A stretch of 64,000 bases of DNA, from contig CM018035.1 in the NCBI GenBank assembly GCA_008638375.1, forward strand, positions 29,669,307 through 29,733,306, read 5' to 3'. The position numbers were made by a program, and so were the translations under genes. Below the pieces are notes generated by a model. It ran no database searches, was not told where the DNA came from, and worked only from the letters and a program-made list of their open reading frames with translations. Source of the stretch: Nyssa sinensis (Eukaryota > Streptophyta > Magnoliopsida > Cornales > Nyssaceae). Shown here in pieces: positions 22,245 through 33,949 of the stretch. How positions within the stretch are numbered: the stretch's first letter is position 1; each line of letters begins with the position of its first letter.

Positions 22245-24369
22245 TTAACTAATCACACACTAAATATATATATACCAAACTTTATAAAATTAATTTAATT
22301 AAATCAAATTAATTAAATTAAATACTTCAAAATGGCCCGGTGTCCAAATGAGATGAGTTATATATGTATTTCTACTATCTCAGACCTCCTAAGTCCATTG
22401 GTGAGGTCCACGACATGAGATGAGGTCCCAAAAAATTTAAGGACCCGTAAAAATGTCAAAATGACTAAAATACCCCTGCCTCATAAATGAGTCAAACGAG
22501 GTCCAAATGAAACAAATAAATAGTAGATTTTGACTATTTGGAACATTCTGAATCTAATAGTGGGGTCCGTTTCACGAGACGGGACTCTGAGAAAATTTAG
22601 ACACGTTAAGGTATAAATTACCAAATTGCCCCTAACATGTCCTGAGCCGAATTAAATTCTAAGAAAGCCTAAATTGACTTTCTTCGATGTTCCGGACTCA
22701 ATGGTAGAGTCCGTTCCACCAAAAGAAGTGTCTAAAATAAAGAGACATAAAATTTGATGAATAGCATCTGTCAGATGACTATAAACTGAAATATTGCCGA
22801 AATATTAAACTAAGGCAAGTTACGAGGAAATAAAATACGAGAAGACACGACGCGTTAACATGTGAATTAAATAACTATAAATTAAAGTTAATGGAGCTAC
22901 CAGAAGAGTATAGTTGAAATGAATTAAATTTCTAACATAATAAATTGTGTTGTTGGTTAGGAGCATGAGTTAAATCGGTTAGGATGAAATACGATTGAAG
23001 CATGAGTTAAGAAACATCGACAGATGATATTGCAGTGAATGTGAAGTTAATGAGATTGTTTATGAATTGTTCTTAGGAATTACGGAGGAAGTGGGAAAGC
23101 ACACTTTAGCACTAACCCTAAAGGACCGAGGTGAGTAACCCTGTGTTTGAAATGGAGATTTAACTCCAATTATTTGAAGAAGTTTTAAGTTCAAGTCACG
23201 TGAAGCATTTGAATATCAAATTCAGTTTTGATTCATGTTTTTAAATTGTTCTGATATGACATGCTGATTAAATGGTTTTATATTCAATTCTTTTCTTGGA
23301 AATATTTAGCATGTCCGGTCGAAATTGCAAATTTCTTTTAAATGATTTGAATTTGATTATTTCAAGTATTAAAGCTTTATCGCAGAAATTGTATATTTCA
23401 TGTTTTCAATATTCATGAAAAGCCTCTATTGAAGTAAACATGTGATAAATGTTTTATAAGATAAACGGTACTAATTACCACCCCCTATGATGGTTGAAAT
23501 CCTTCGGGATTCAATAGTACATGCCCGGTAGTAGGATCTAATCCCCCAGGCAATTAACATTGACAGTATTGGCAGTAAAATGGGAGTCTGGTTCGAAACA
23601 GATTCCACCAAATCAAAGAGAAAAGATGACAAAGTGATTTTGAAAATGAAAGCAGGTTTTACCCTCATTTTCAAAATACATATTTATGTGTTTTAAAGTT
23701 TATATACTTTATTAACGAAGTACGAGTTTAGCTTGAACACTTTAAATGTTTCAAGCCATCCGTTTTGAGAATGCATATATCCTGTGTTCTAAATTGTACG
23801 AACAATTGGTAGTGAGTATTTTATAAACTCTCAAGTGATAAACCACTACCAGTTGAAAACCTCATGACGAATGCAGGAATTACTCACAAGCTTAGATTAG
23901 CTTACCCGGACTTTGTTCGGATCCCCCTTTCAGGTAAATGACAAAAGGCAGTTTTTGATTTGAAGACGAAGACGACGGATCTGCCATTTTGGGAAGTTGT
24001 ACTTAAGTAGTTTCCTTATGAAGCCATGTGAATTTTTAGTACGAACCCTGTAGTAGTAGACAGTACAAATTATGTATTAAGCCCTTAGGGCAGTGATATG
24101 TAATATTATAAAGTCTTTAAGTTTTTAGATATGCTCTGGATGTATGATGATACATGTATACCGAAATGTGAAGAGCGTCAGTACCGGACGGATGTGCAAA
24201 TTTTGAAATAAGAAAGAAAAGAAAAAAAAACTTTTTCACGCTTCCGCAACCACTTGAAACACATCTATCCGATACCGCTGCAGATGCGAGCCTTCGCCCA
24301 AGGGTCCTCGGGCCTGATGGTGGCGGTCGCGATGCGAAATCCGCAGAGGGTGGGTTTCGGGTCGTGACA

Positions 24370-27164
24370 CCTTGGTCCTTTAGGGTTTGTGCTAATAATG
24401 CGTCCCCCACTTTCCTTGTGATTCATAAGAACAATTCATAAACATCTCATCAACTTCACATTCATTGTAATATCATCTCGATATTCCTTAGCTTATGCTT
24501 AAATCGTATTAGATCCTAAAATGATTTCATAATTTCATATGTACTTAACTTAACTTGTACTCTCAACCTTTGACACAATTTAATGTGTTAGAGATTTAAT
24601 TTTTTTCAATTTATACTCTTCTGGCAGCTCCATTAACTTTGAATTAAAGTTATTTATTTGACATGTTTACGTATTGTGTCTTTTCGTATTTCATTTCTCG
24701 TACACGCCTTAGTATTAGTACTTTGGCATTACTCTAATTTATAGTCATCTGACAGATGTTATTCATCAAATTTTATGTCTTTTTATTTTAGACATTTCTT
24801 TTAGTCGAATAGACTCTACCATTGAGTCCGGAGTATTGAAGAAAGTTAGTTTAGGCTTTCCTAAAAGTTTATTTGGCCTTTTGTATGTAAAATGGCAAAA
24901 TGATCATTTTATCGTTTTACGTGTCATATTTTTCCGTACTTCATTTTGTAATTTGGACTCCATTATTGAGTCCAGAATGTCAAAGAAAGTCAATTTAGAC
25001 CTTCTCTGATTTCATTTTGGCTTTAGGGGTACTAGGGGTATTTTGGTCTTTTTACCCCTTTACGTGTCTTTATTTTTTGGGACCTCATCTCGTGTCGTGG
25101 ACCTCACCATTGGACTCAGAAGGTCCGAGATAGTTAGAATGCACTAATAACTTGTTAATTTTGGTCAAGGGGTATTTTGGTCATTTACCCCTTTACGTGT
25201 CTTTATTTTTTTGGGCCCCGTCTCGTAAAACGAACCCTACCATTAGTCTTAGAATATCCAAAATAGTAAGGATACACTATTCATATGTTTAATTTGGACT
25301 TCATTTGCTTCATATATGACTCAGGGGCAAAATAGTAATTTTGTTTTATTTATTAAATAATTAAATAAATTATTTAATTATTTAATTATTTTTCCAGGGG
25401 CTTAATTGCATAAAATTCTCATCCGTTGGGCCACAGTAGGATTGCCCAGAAGTTCTGGGGTCAATCCGTAAATATAGAAAGTATTGGTTTATTAAATTTT
25501 TAATTAATTTATATAAACCCATAGGTTCGGTCAAATTTGAAGTGAACCGGTCCGGTTCACTTGCAACCCAATCGGTTTAGCTGGTTTTACACGTAATGCT
25601 GACGTCAGGATGACGTCAGCCCTAATGTTTTAAGTTTTTAAACAAAACGTTGCCGTTCTACTAAACCCATAATCTGATGGACCCGGACCCGGAACCGAAT
25701 CCGAAGTCCGACCCGAATAGTGTCGTCTTCCCCACTAAGTCGACACTGTTCACTGCAAAACCCTAGATTTTTCCAGTCCAATTTCGTGATGTTTTAAGGG
25801 TCCATTTCGTCTGTTTTCTCTTCCAATAATCTCCTAAGGCTTTAAGGTATATTTTTGCATCGATTTGGAGGCTCGAATTAGGCTCAGTTACTCGGTCCAA
25901 GTTTCGATAACCAGAACTGCAACTCAACGGTTCACACTCATTTCTCGATCATTTTTCATGGGGTTTAGCTTGTTTTGATCCCCTATTCATGGGGATTTAG
26001 TTTCCATTCATAAGAGTGGATTTAATCACGAGTTTAAAGTTTAGGTTGTAAACCCGTAACCTGCAAGTCAATGTTTGGAGGCCATTTCTTGTGATTTTTG
26101 ATCGTGGATTTATGTTTTTGGGATGCTTATAATGTCAACTTGAAGTCCCTATACACCAAACACAGTTTGGTGATGATGAAATCAGACCTGCTTCAAGCAA
26201 GGTCTTCAATGGCGACCTCTGTTGGGTTACGTGTTTTTAGGTATTTTCATAGCCTGTTTTCATGCTAAATCAACTCTAAAACACATATCTAACATTATAC
26301 ATGCATAACTAAGCTTCAAACAGTTTTTATTCATGCATATTTCTAGAGAGAGAAATTTAAGAGTTTTCATGGGTTTACCTTTTTGGTCACTGGTTTTCTC
26401 CCTTTTCACTTCTGATTCTTCCTTAGCTCCTTAGTTTCCTTTCCTTTGATTTCTTTCACAAGAAACAAGCATGGTTTGCATGCTTTGAAAGAGAACAACC
26501 GACTTCTCTCTCTCTAACTTTTCTCTCTCTCTTGACCTCACGACCACCCTACTTCTAGCCTTTACTTCTGCTTCCTTTCTAATCCATTCAATCTCTTTTC
26601 TTCCAATTCAGATTTTGCATTTAAAGCTTGTTTGAGATTTGTGTATATATATACATATTATACTAACACACACACTAACTCACTCACTTACACACACATG
26701 CTAGCACACACTCTAGCTATAGGTCTCCCTTCCCATCACCCTCTCAAATCAGCCCACTTGTGGCTGCATTGATGCATGTGTTGATATTTAAATATATATA
26801 TATACATACATACAATATAACACACACACCAACTCACATGTGAACACACACACACCCGGTTTACATATGCACACACTGCACTGTTCACTTATATATATAT
26901 ATATATATACATTTTTATTTCATTTAAGCATATATACATGCATGCATACTTGGTCATACATACATATACACATTACACCTTCCATGTAGTCTAATGTGTG
27001 TTTAAATTATTTAATTATAATTAAAACTAATTATTTCATATAAATAATTAATTATTTATTTATTTAATTAATTATTCTCTTTGAGTGTAATTATTTTTAC
27101 ACTAGTTTTCTTTAATCTCGTAATACGTGTCATATGACCCGGTATCCCGAGTCGGGATATCACA
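24370..27164 (-). repeat. Solo LTR A, part 2
   Basis: Continues solo LTR A after the nested element (TSD CCTTG 24370-24374) and ends at ...GTCGGGATATCACA, followed by TSD TTTCG. In LTR orientation this is the 5' part: terminus TGTGATATCCCGACTCGGG, TA/CA microsatellites, a purine-rich leader, a splice-donor-like AAAAAG|GTAAACCC (intron first base 26378), and the GGACTC dyad array (24811-24829 and others). Whole LTR is about 4.17 kb. Confidence 0.85.
26640..26920. repeat. TA/CA-rich microsatellite cluster of solo LTR A
   Basis: Several short (TA)n and (CA)n runs, e.g. near 26795 and 26890. The same type of cluster precedes the leader in LTRs D, E and LARD. Confidence 0.7.
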
Positions 27165-27169
27165 TTTCG

Positions 27170-27538
27170 AATACAATGACAGGATCCATTTTATGAAACG
27201 AAGTCCCAAAAATATAGACACATGAAATACCATAATTACCATTTTGCCCTTAGTAATCCAAAAGTCAGTTAAATGTCAAAGATGGCATATTCTGACTTTC
27301 TTTAACATTTCGGACTCAACAATAGAGTCCATTTAGCAAACAAAGTACCAAAAAATGTGACACGTGAAAGTATAAAATTATGAAAATGTCCCTAGGCTTA
27401 ATGTTAGTCACATATATGCAAATTAAGATTCGGAAAAGCCTAAACTAATTATATTCGATATTTCAGACTTGACAGTGATGTCCTTTTGAGAAAAATAAGA
27501 CCCGGTAACAAACTAAAAAATGACGAATATGTCCTTAA
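27170..27538 (+). repeat. Old LTR B, fragment 3
   Basis: Resumes the LTR B order after solo LTR A: ...GGATCCATTTTATGAAACGAAGTCCC, then a dyad GGACTCAACAATAGAGTCC (27312-27330). Cut at 27538 by solo LTR C (TSD CTTAA at 27534-27538). Confidence 0.7.
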
Positions 27539-28742
27539 TGACACGACCAGAGACCCACCCTATGCGGAATGTGGATCTTATGTCTCGCACCTGATCCGAC
27601 ATTGGTTGCCGAACTAAGGGTTCTCATCTTGCTACACAATCAGTATTACTAACATGCAACAATTAAATAGCGGAAGACTTAAACAAACAATTACATAAAA
27701 GTTGCATGTCATACATAAAGTGTTCTCAAAATGCGGAATACAAAATTTCTTAATACAACTGGTCTTCCCAAGACGTGGATAACATGGGAGAGCTATAAGA
27801 CTGTCTGTACTAAGTATTACCCTACAACTTCAAAAGTATGCCCACTGCTATCTAGCTGACTGTTACTACTACTGCTACTGCTCCTCTACAGCTTCCTTTC
27901 CTGAAAGGGGTGGTAAGTTTGGGGTGAGCTAACTAAAGCTCAGTAAGTAATTCTCCTTTGCTCTGTCATGTGTACAAGAATATAGAAGGCACTATCTATA
28001 AAAGAACTAGGATAAATGCAGATATGCTAGCCAGTCATGAATACGGAATTCATCAATGAACATCAAATGTTAAGAAGCTCAATGACAAAGCAATGTAAAT
28101 CTGCTTGATAATGTAATCATACGCACTGAATAAAAGCTGTGAAATCTCATGATCATTCATAATGAAAGAATATGATCAAGCTACGAATATCAACAATATA
28201 AGATAGTGATATCAAATAAATCTAAGATGCTCTGGTACTGGTGGGGTCCGACTACTCCCTAGGCTCACATTCAGTGCCATAGGCTTCACTGAATGATATT
28301 GCGCTGAGCTCGTATTCAGTGCCATAGGCCTCGCTGAATACTATTGCTCTGAGCTCGTATTCGGTGCCGTAGGCCTCGCCAAATAATACTACTCTGTGTA
28401 CACTGTATAATAATAATAAATGTTCTGCTCGGAGTTTGGACCCGAAGGTCATAACTAGCATCAAATGGAAGTGTGATTGATCACAAATTTGGCACTTAAG
28501 AATATATCAGGATCATGCTATCTTCCATGAAGAATGAAGTGGAATTATAATTGGTTCGAATAAAACTATCTGGCCCTCACGGTCCTGGGTACAAGTGTAC
28601 AACAAGAACTCAATGCACAAATGTACAATCATGATCAAGATATACATGAAAATCAATGAATGCTCCCCACATGATGGGGCAATATCAATGTGGCTCAGTA
28701 AATATTGGAAAGTATGTAAAGAGTACAATCAGCAATGTATAT
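27539..28742 (-). repeat. Solo LTR C, part 1
   Basis: Plus-strand start TGACACGACCAGAGACCC is the complement of the usual LTR 3' end. The acceptor-like block reads (minus) TTAGCTCACCCC...CCCCTTTCAG with the CAG complement at 27901-27903. The other half lies at 44253-46081; total about 3.0 kb. The TSD is CTTAA against TTTAA, one mismatch, so this is an older insertion. The Tat element interrupts it with TSD TATAT. Confidence 0.78.
28256..28390. repeat. ~45-bp tandem repeat in solo LTR C
   Basis: Three units of the type GAGCTCGTATTCAGTGCCATAG then GCCTCGCTGAATA. The minus-strand ORF with repeated EAYGTEYEL blocks is only a translation of this array. Confidence 0.8.
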
Positions 28743-29317
28743 TGATATACCACAAACCGACACACCAAGCATCTTGAGACACGTGTGCTTATGGGTATGA
28801 TAAAACTCGATCATCCAGAGCAGGACAAAACTCGATCATCCAGAACAGGCGAAACCTTCAGAGCACTCTCTTACATTTATCCTTCAGAGTTCATGCTCTG
28901 AACAATATTTACTCAGAGCATTCGGTATGGTTCAGACCTCGTTATTTCCTTAACATCTGCCGAGCGAAGAATAAGGAAACAGTCTTTTACAAGGAAACTG
29001 CCACACATGGTTATCTCTATTTTGATACACTGTCCAACAAGGTAACTGTAATCTCCGATGATCAAATCCCTATTTTCATGGCTCCGAATCCTAATCAACT
29101 TAGGAAGGCCATAGTCTATAAATTAAACCCTACAGGTACGCTTTATTTTCATGCTCATTCTTTGGCTTTCATTATAGTCTTTTCAATTCAGTTTACTTAC
29201 TTAAGCATCGGAGCGGCTACCGCCGGAGCCAATCCGGTGGCCCTCTGATTCCTTTTTTTTGAGTGTTCTTCAAGTCGCGGGGCCCAGATTTCTTACGAGT
29301 CAAAAAGTGCAGCATCA
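28743..29317 (+). repeat. 5' LTR of Tat element
   Basis: 575 bp. Contains a direct duplication of ~26 bp (AAAACTCGATCATCCAGA, about 28801-28850), a TATAAAT at 29117-29123 and ends ...AGTGCAGCATCA before the PBS. Confidence 0.92.
29117..29123 (+). promoter_or_regulatory. TATA box in Tat LTR
   Basis: GTCTATAAATTAAACCC about 200 bp before the LTR end; conserved in the 3' LTR near 44052. It is followed by ACAGGTACG and a T-rich ...TTTTCAATTCAG, which could be a short leader intron. Confidence 0.55.
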
Positions 29318-29320
29318 GTT

Positions 29321-29334
29321 TGGCGCCGTCTGTG
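29321..29334 (+). other. Primer binding site of Tat element
   Basis: TGGCGCCGTCTGTG lies three bases after the LTR end. This PBS type is common in Tat/Athila elements and differs from the initiator-Met type used by all other elements in the window. Confidence 0.85.
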
Positions 29335-29394
29335 CAAACAACAAATCTCTAAGTGCTCTATTCGCAAACTTATTCTCCTTCTCACCGGAGAACT

Positions 29395-31075
29395 ATGGCC
29401 CCCAATCTTCGACCAAGGCAGAACGCTCAAAATCCTCAAAACGCTCAACGTCGGCCGCCTGTCGCACGAGCAAGAGGGCCGACGGTTGATCCCATGCGAC
29501 AAGAGATTGAATTAGTCAAACGACACAATGAACTAGTGCAGGAACAACTACTAGCCATATCTAGAACTCTGGAAATGCTTACACGAAACCAAGGGATGAG
29601 TCCTCCAAGTCCGCCAGTCAATGTTGCTGAAGAAACACAACCCCCTATTATCACTGCGAATGAAGAGCCCCATAAGGAGGCTCCAAACAACCGGCCCGGG
29701 CATCCCTGAGGTGCTGCTCATATCGGCAGAGATCCATAGCCATTAGCAGCCCCGGGCTGGGGAACAATAGTTTTTGTCCCTGACGTCCATTACCGAAGCA
29801 TTACTAGAGCCCCAACTCCAAGAGCTTCGGAAGCACATCCGGCACCACAAGAGCTTCAGCCCCAAGCAGCACCAATCCCTCCAGCTCAGAACCCTCGGAA
29901 CCCTCCTCCGTCCGTGGGACATGCTCAGCCCGACTACCCTAAAACCGAGACTGTAAGGGTAAGGTTCACAAGAAGTCCGACCTAGAGACCCACAGAGGCT
30001 TGAAGAAGTTGCAGAATCTATGGACCGAACAGTAGCTGTGAGAGGTGTCCAGAACCCTCCAAAGCAGGATGAGTTGGCCAGGCTGCTCGGAAGACTTGCC
30101 ACCCCATTCACTCCTGCCATCATGTTAGAAGAAAGATCAAGGAAGTTCGTTGTGCCAAAATTCACCCTGTATGATGGGATTGGAGACCCAGGAGATCATC
30201 TATCACATTACCAACATATAATGGCCCTTCACGGGGCCTCTGATTCCTTTATGTGCCGAACTTTCATTACCTGCTTAAAAGGCACCGCCCTAAAATGGTT
30301 CCATCACCTCCTACCGAACTCAATAACCGGTTTCTATGAGCTCGGTAGGCAATTCCTGGACAGGTTCATGACGAGCAGAAGGCTCAGAAGGGGACCAGAG
30401 TTCTTGCTGAATGTCAAATAGACTAGGGAAGAGTCCCTCAGAGCTTACATTGCACGCTTTAATACCGAGCTCACAGAGATAACCGACTGTAGCCCAGGTT
30501 CTCTCGTAGCTGCCCTAACTTCTGATCTTGCTCATGGAGGCTTTAGAGATTCCTTGACAAAGAGCCTTCCTACCGACATGGCGGTATTAATGGACCGGGC
30601 CAGGAAATACATTAGCTTGGAGGAAGCTAAGCGCACGTCCCAAAAAGGCAAGGAGCAAAACCAGAGGGACAATCAGAAAAGGGAAGATCATAAGAAGGAC
30701 GACCATAAAAGGGACCCTAGCAAGAAGAGAGCCAGGAGTCTAGAAAAAATAACGGCACCCAGGGCTGTTTATAATTTCGGACCAAGGGAGTTTACTAACT
30801 TTACCCCTCTAAACACTACACTGGCTCAAGTACTTCGGCAGATCCGAGATCGGGAAAACCTAAGATGGCCAGAACCGATTAAAGGAGATCCCAGCCTTCG
30901 GGACCAAGGTAAATATTGCAATTTCCACAAAGATCATGGGCATATGACTAATTCATGCAGTTTCCTTAGATATGAGTTTGAGCAGCTCATAAAGAAAGGA
31001 CGTCTTCGGGAGTTCATTAAGCAGGACGGGAGGCAAAACCCCCATGAAGACAAGCCTCAACAAAGGACAGACTAG
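29395..31075 (+). pseudogene. Tat Gag (capsid and CX2H..HX..C knuckle), disrupted
   Basis: The ATG at 29395 (MAPNLRPRQNAQ) starts a Q/P-rich N-terminus with a coiled-coil stretch (IELVKRHNELVQEQLLAI). The frame stops at 29709 and coding resumes shifted. The core retrotransposon-gag domain (30100-30480) shows FVVPKFTLYDGIGDPGDHL, CRTFITCLKGTALKWFHHL and FLDRFMTSRR, the usual plant Tat pattern. TAG at 30419 replaces an expected Gln before TREESLRAYI. A lysine-rich linker (KKDDHKRDPSKKRARS) precedes a Tat-type zinc knuckle YCNFHKDHGHMTNSC (30913-30957). Forms the virus-like particle and binds RNA in working relatives. Confidence 0.85.
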
Positions 31076-31109
31076 AGGCCCGAGTAGAGACAAGAGCAGA
31101 GGGAAGGAC

Positions 31110-31840
31110 AGAATGAGCCTCAAAGGTAGAACAACGATGTCATTTACGTCCTCCATACATGCAGACTCCCCTATTACAAGAATGTCAAACAGAGCAAGGA
31201 AGAGGTATGCTCGGGAGGCCAGGATTGCCCCAAATGTATTACAGATCACCAACGTTGAAAAAAGGCTCAAACCAGAACCAGAGATTCAGTTCACAGAACG
31301 GGATCTAGTCGGGGTACACTGCCCTCACAGTGATGCCCTCGTCATCACTCTTAAGATTGCCAACTTCGAGATCAGAAGAGTTCTGGTTGACACCGGTAAC
31401 TCCATTAATATACTGTTCTATGAGCCACTCAAATAGATGAAGATTGACCACAACAGCATCAAGCCTACCACCGCCGTAATGGCAGCATTTGATGGTAATC
31501 TCAGTACCCCATTGGGAAGGATCGACCTGCCTATTACTGTAGGGGAAGGTGAAGGACAAAAAACCACCATCTCATAATACATGGTGTTGAATATGAAATC
31601 TCCCTACAATGTCATAATTGGGAGACCATGGCTACACCAGATAGGGGCTGTTACCTCGACCTTCCACCAATGTTTGAAGTATGTCCACAGTCAGAATGTT
31701 TATTCTGTCAGAGGGTGCCAGCCGACTTCTCGGGAATGCCATGCCATTGCACTCAAGGAGAAGACTACCAAATAGCAATTACAGTATGCTCGGGACTATG
31801 CAGATCCAATTCTCTCCCACAATCCTGAGGAGGAAGGTTG
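31110..31840 (+). pseudogene. Tat protease region
   Basis: The catalytic motif VLVDTGNS is at 31383-31406 (Asp codon 31389-31391), followed downstream by SPYNVIIGRPWLH (31599-31637), the conserved C-terminal half of retroviral-type aspartic proteases. In-frame stops at about 31434 (TAG), 31575 (TAA) and 31773 (TAG) sit where Gln is expected. A frameshift separates it from gag. Confidence 0.8.
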
Positions 31841-31949
31841 CCCTTCCAGAATTGGGGAACCCCTAAGCCCAAGAGGACGGGACAGCAGGGCCAAACCCAT
31901 TGGGGAGCCCATCAAAGTATTAGTTAGCTCAGAATCAGAGGGACGATAT

Positions 31950-33330
31950 TTGTACATTGGTCCAGACTTGGCATATGCCGAGCAAGAGAAGATAATAAGG
32001 TTTCTGAAAGACAACCTCTCTGTATTTGCATGGGAGACCAAAGATATGGAGGGTATAGATCCAAACCTCATAACTCACAAACTGATGGTAGATCCAGACC
32101 ACCCACCAGTGAGACAAAAAAGAAGGCCGCTAGCTCTAGAGCGGCATCAGATCATAAACGATGAGGTCTAGAGGCTGCTTGAAGCCAAAATGATACGTGA
32201 AGTATTCTACCTAGACTGGCTGGCCAATACCGTTCTGGTCAAAAAGAAAAATGGCAAGTGGAGGGTCTGCGTTGACTATTCAGACCTCAACAAAGCTTGC
32301 CCCAAAGACAGCTTTCCACTACCAACGATAGACCAGCTGGTTGACGCTACTGTAGGGCACGAACTCATGAGTTTTATGGATGCCTATTCTGGGTATAACC
32401 AAATCTAGATGTACCCTCCAGACTAGGAGAAGACAACCTTCATAACCGAACGAGGTCTCTATTGCTACAGAGTAATGCCGTTCGGTTTGAAGAATGTTGG
32501 TGCCACATACCAGCGGTTGGTCAACAAGATGTTTAGTTCACAGCTCGGTAATACCATGGAGGTGTACATTGATGACATGCTGGTCAAAAGTTTGTAGAAA
32601 GGTAGCCACCTCCAGCACTTATCCCAGAACTTCGATATCCTAAGACAGCACAAGATGAAGCTCAATCCCTCGAAGTGTACCTTCGGGGTGACGAAGAGAA
32701 AATTCTTAGGGTACATTGTCTCTCAGAGGGGTATCAAGGTAGACCCCACGCAGAGCCGAGCTCTGATTGGACTGGAGTCACCAAAAACCAAGAAAGACAT
32801 TCATACACTGAATGGCAGAATCGCGGCACTAAGCAGGTTTATCTCCAAGTCCACTGATCGTTGCCTACCATTCTTCAGAGCTTTAAAAGGTAACAAAGCT
32901 TTACAATGGATGGAAGAATGTGAGAAAGCTTTCTAAGGACTGAAGGAATACCTTGCCTCTCCAGAGCTTCTGTCAAAACCAGTCCAAGGGGAAAAACTGC
33001 TCCTCTACCTTGCAATCTTTGAGAAGGCGGTCAGCTTCGCACTAGTCAGACAGGACAGGGGAGTCCAGAGGCCCATATTCTACATCAGTAAGGCCTTACT
33101 CGACACAGAAAAGAGATACCCAGAGGTTGAGAAGTTGGCCTTCGCTTTGGTAATATCAGCTCGGAAACTCCGACCTTATTTCCAAGCCCATCTAATTGAA
33201 ATCCCAACCGCCTATCCCCTGAGGTCGATATTGAGGAAGCCTGAGGTTTTAGGAAGATTAGTAAAGTGGTCTGTGGAGTTAGGAGAATTTGACATATCAT
33301 ATGCACCACGAAACTCCATCAAGGGATAAG
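31950..33330 (+). pseudogene. Tat reverse transcriptase and first RNase H
   Basis: Order: SVFAWETKDMEGID, NTVLVKKKNGKWRVCVDY (32226-32279), SFPLPTIDQLVDA, SFMDAYSGYNQI (catalytic Asp in MDAYSG), RVMPFGLKNVGATYQ, and the catalytic YIDDM at 32565-32579. The connection has PSKCTFGV and LGYIVSQRGI. The RNase H part has RPIFYISKALLDTEKRYPEVEKLAFAL and later ISYAPRNSIKG. One reading frame throughout, with stops at 32169, 32406, 32424, 32595, 32934 and 33327 (all TAG or TAA). Catalytic residues are present. Confidence 0.88.
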
Positions 33331-33399
33331 CCTTGGCAGACTTCGTTGCTGAGTTCACCCCGACACTTTAGGACAAGGCATAAATCTTTGAAACTTCAG

Positions 33400-33870
33400 G
33401 GACATGGTAGCTCTATATTGATGGGTCATCAACCGATTAGGGTTCTGGAGTGGGCCTGGTATTGCAGTCCCCTGACGGGCTCTTATTAGAAAAAACAGTT
33501 AGCCTGGGATTCAGAGCTTCCAACAATGAAGCAGAATACGAAGCCCTAATCTTAGGCATGAAGTTGGCTCTTGAATGTGAGGTTCAAAATATTGAGGTCT
33601 TCTCGGATTCCCAGTTGGTGGTAAGCCAAGTCCTGGGAGAATTCTCCATTAAAGATGATAGGATGCTTCGGTATTCCGAACTAGTGAACTTCTTGAAACA
33701 CTCCTTCCGGACGTTCTCTATCCAGAAAATGGAAAGAAGCCAGAATTGCAAAGCAGACGCTTTGGAAAACATGGCATCCCGCCTAAAGTTAGAAGGAAAC
33801 TCTGCGGCAAAAATTTCCTACCAACCAAGACCCAGCATAGAGGAAGCCCAAGTTGCCCAAATTGTCGAAT
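33400..33870 (+). pseudogene. Tat second (archaeal-type) RNase H
   Basis: LYIDGSSTD (first Asp) at 33411, GSGVGLVLQSPDG, ASNNEAEYEALILGM (catalytic Glu), FSDSQLVVSQVLGEF (catalytic Asp, 33600-33645) and the helix ending NCKADALENMASR. This extra domain, distinct from the gypsy RNase H upstream, marks the Tat lineage. Two TAG codons interrupt the first strand region (33408, 33438). Confidence 0.85.
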
Positions 33871-33949
33871 AGCCCCAGAACTGGATAACCCCAATGCTCC
33901 AGTACCTGGAATTAGGGCTCCTTCTAGAAGATTAAAACAAAGCAAGGAG

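Larger units (their letters stand above)
21203..23933 (+). other. Predicted leader intron, 3' LTR copy
   Basis: Same donor (TTAGAG|GTAAAC) and acceptor (CCCCCTTTCAG) as in the 5' LTR, with length changed by a single base overall. Confidence 0.4.
15039..24369 (+). mobile_element. Young non-autonomous large-LTR retrotransposon (LARD-like), full length
   Basis: Two ~4.07 kb LTRs (15039-19109 and 20305-24369) flank only ~1.2 kb of interior. PBS, a degenerate small gag and a polypurine tract are present. A 5-bp TSD CCTTG is found at 15034-15038 and 24370-24374. The LTRs differ by scattered single bases (I judge them about 98% identical), so the insertion is recent relative to its neighbours. It lacks protease, RT, RNase H and integrase and must rely on a related gypsy element. 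The LTR termini and PBS match the Tekay-like element nearby, a plausible helper family. Confidence 0.92.
20305..24369 (+). repeat. 3' LTR of LARD-like element (4.07 kb)
   Basis: Starts TATAATACCCCGACCC: the first G of the terminal TG is now A, a G-to-A change relative to the 5' copy. Ends GGGTCGTGACA beside TSD CCTTG. Confidence 0.92.

Noticed and set aside
28252..28464. Minus-strand ORF with repeated EAYGTEYEL units
   Set aside because: It lies wholly in a 45-bp tandem repeat of solo LTR C.
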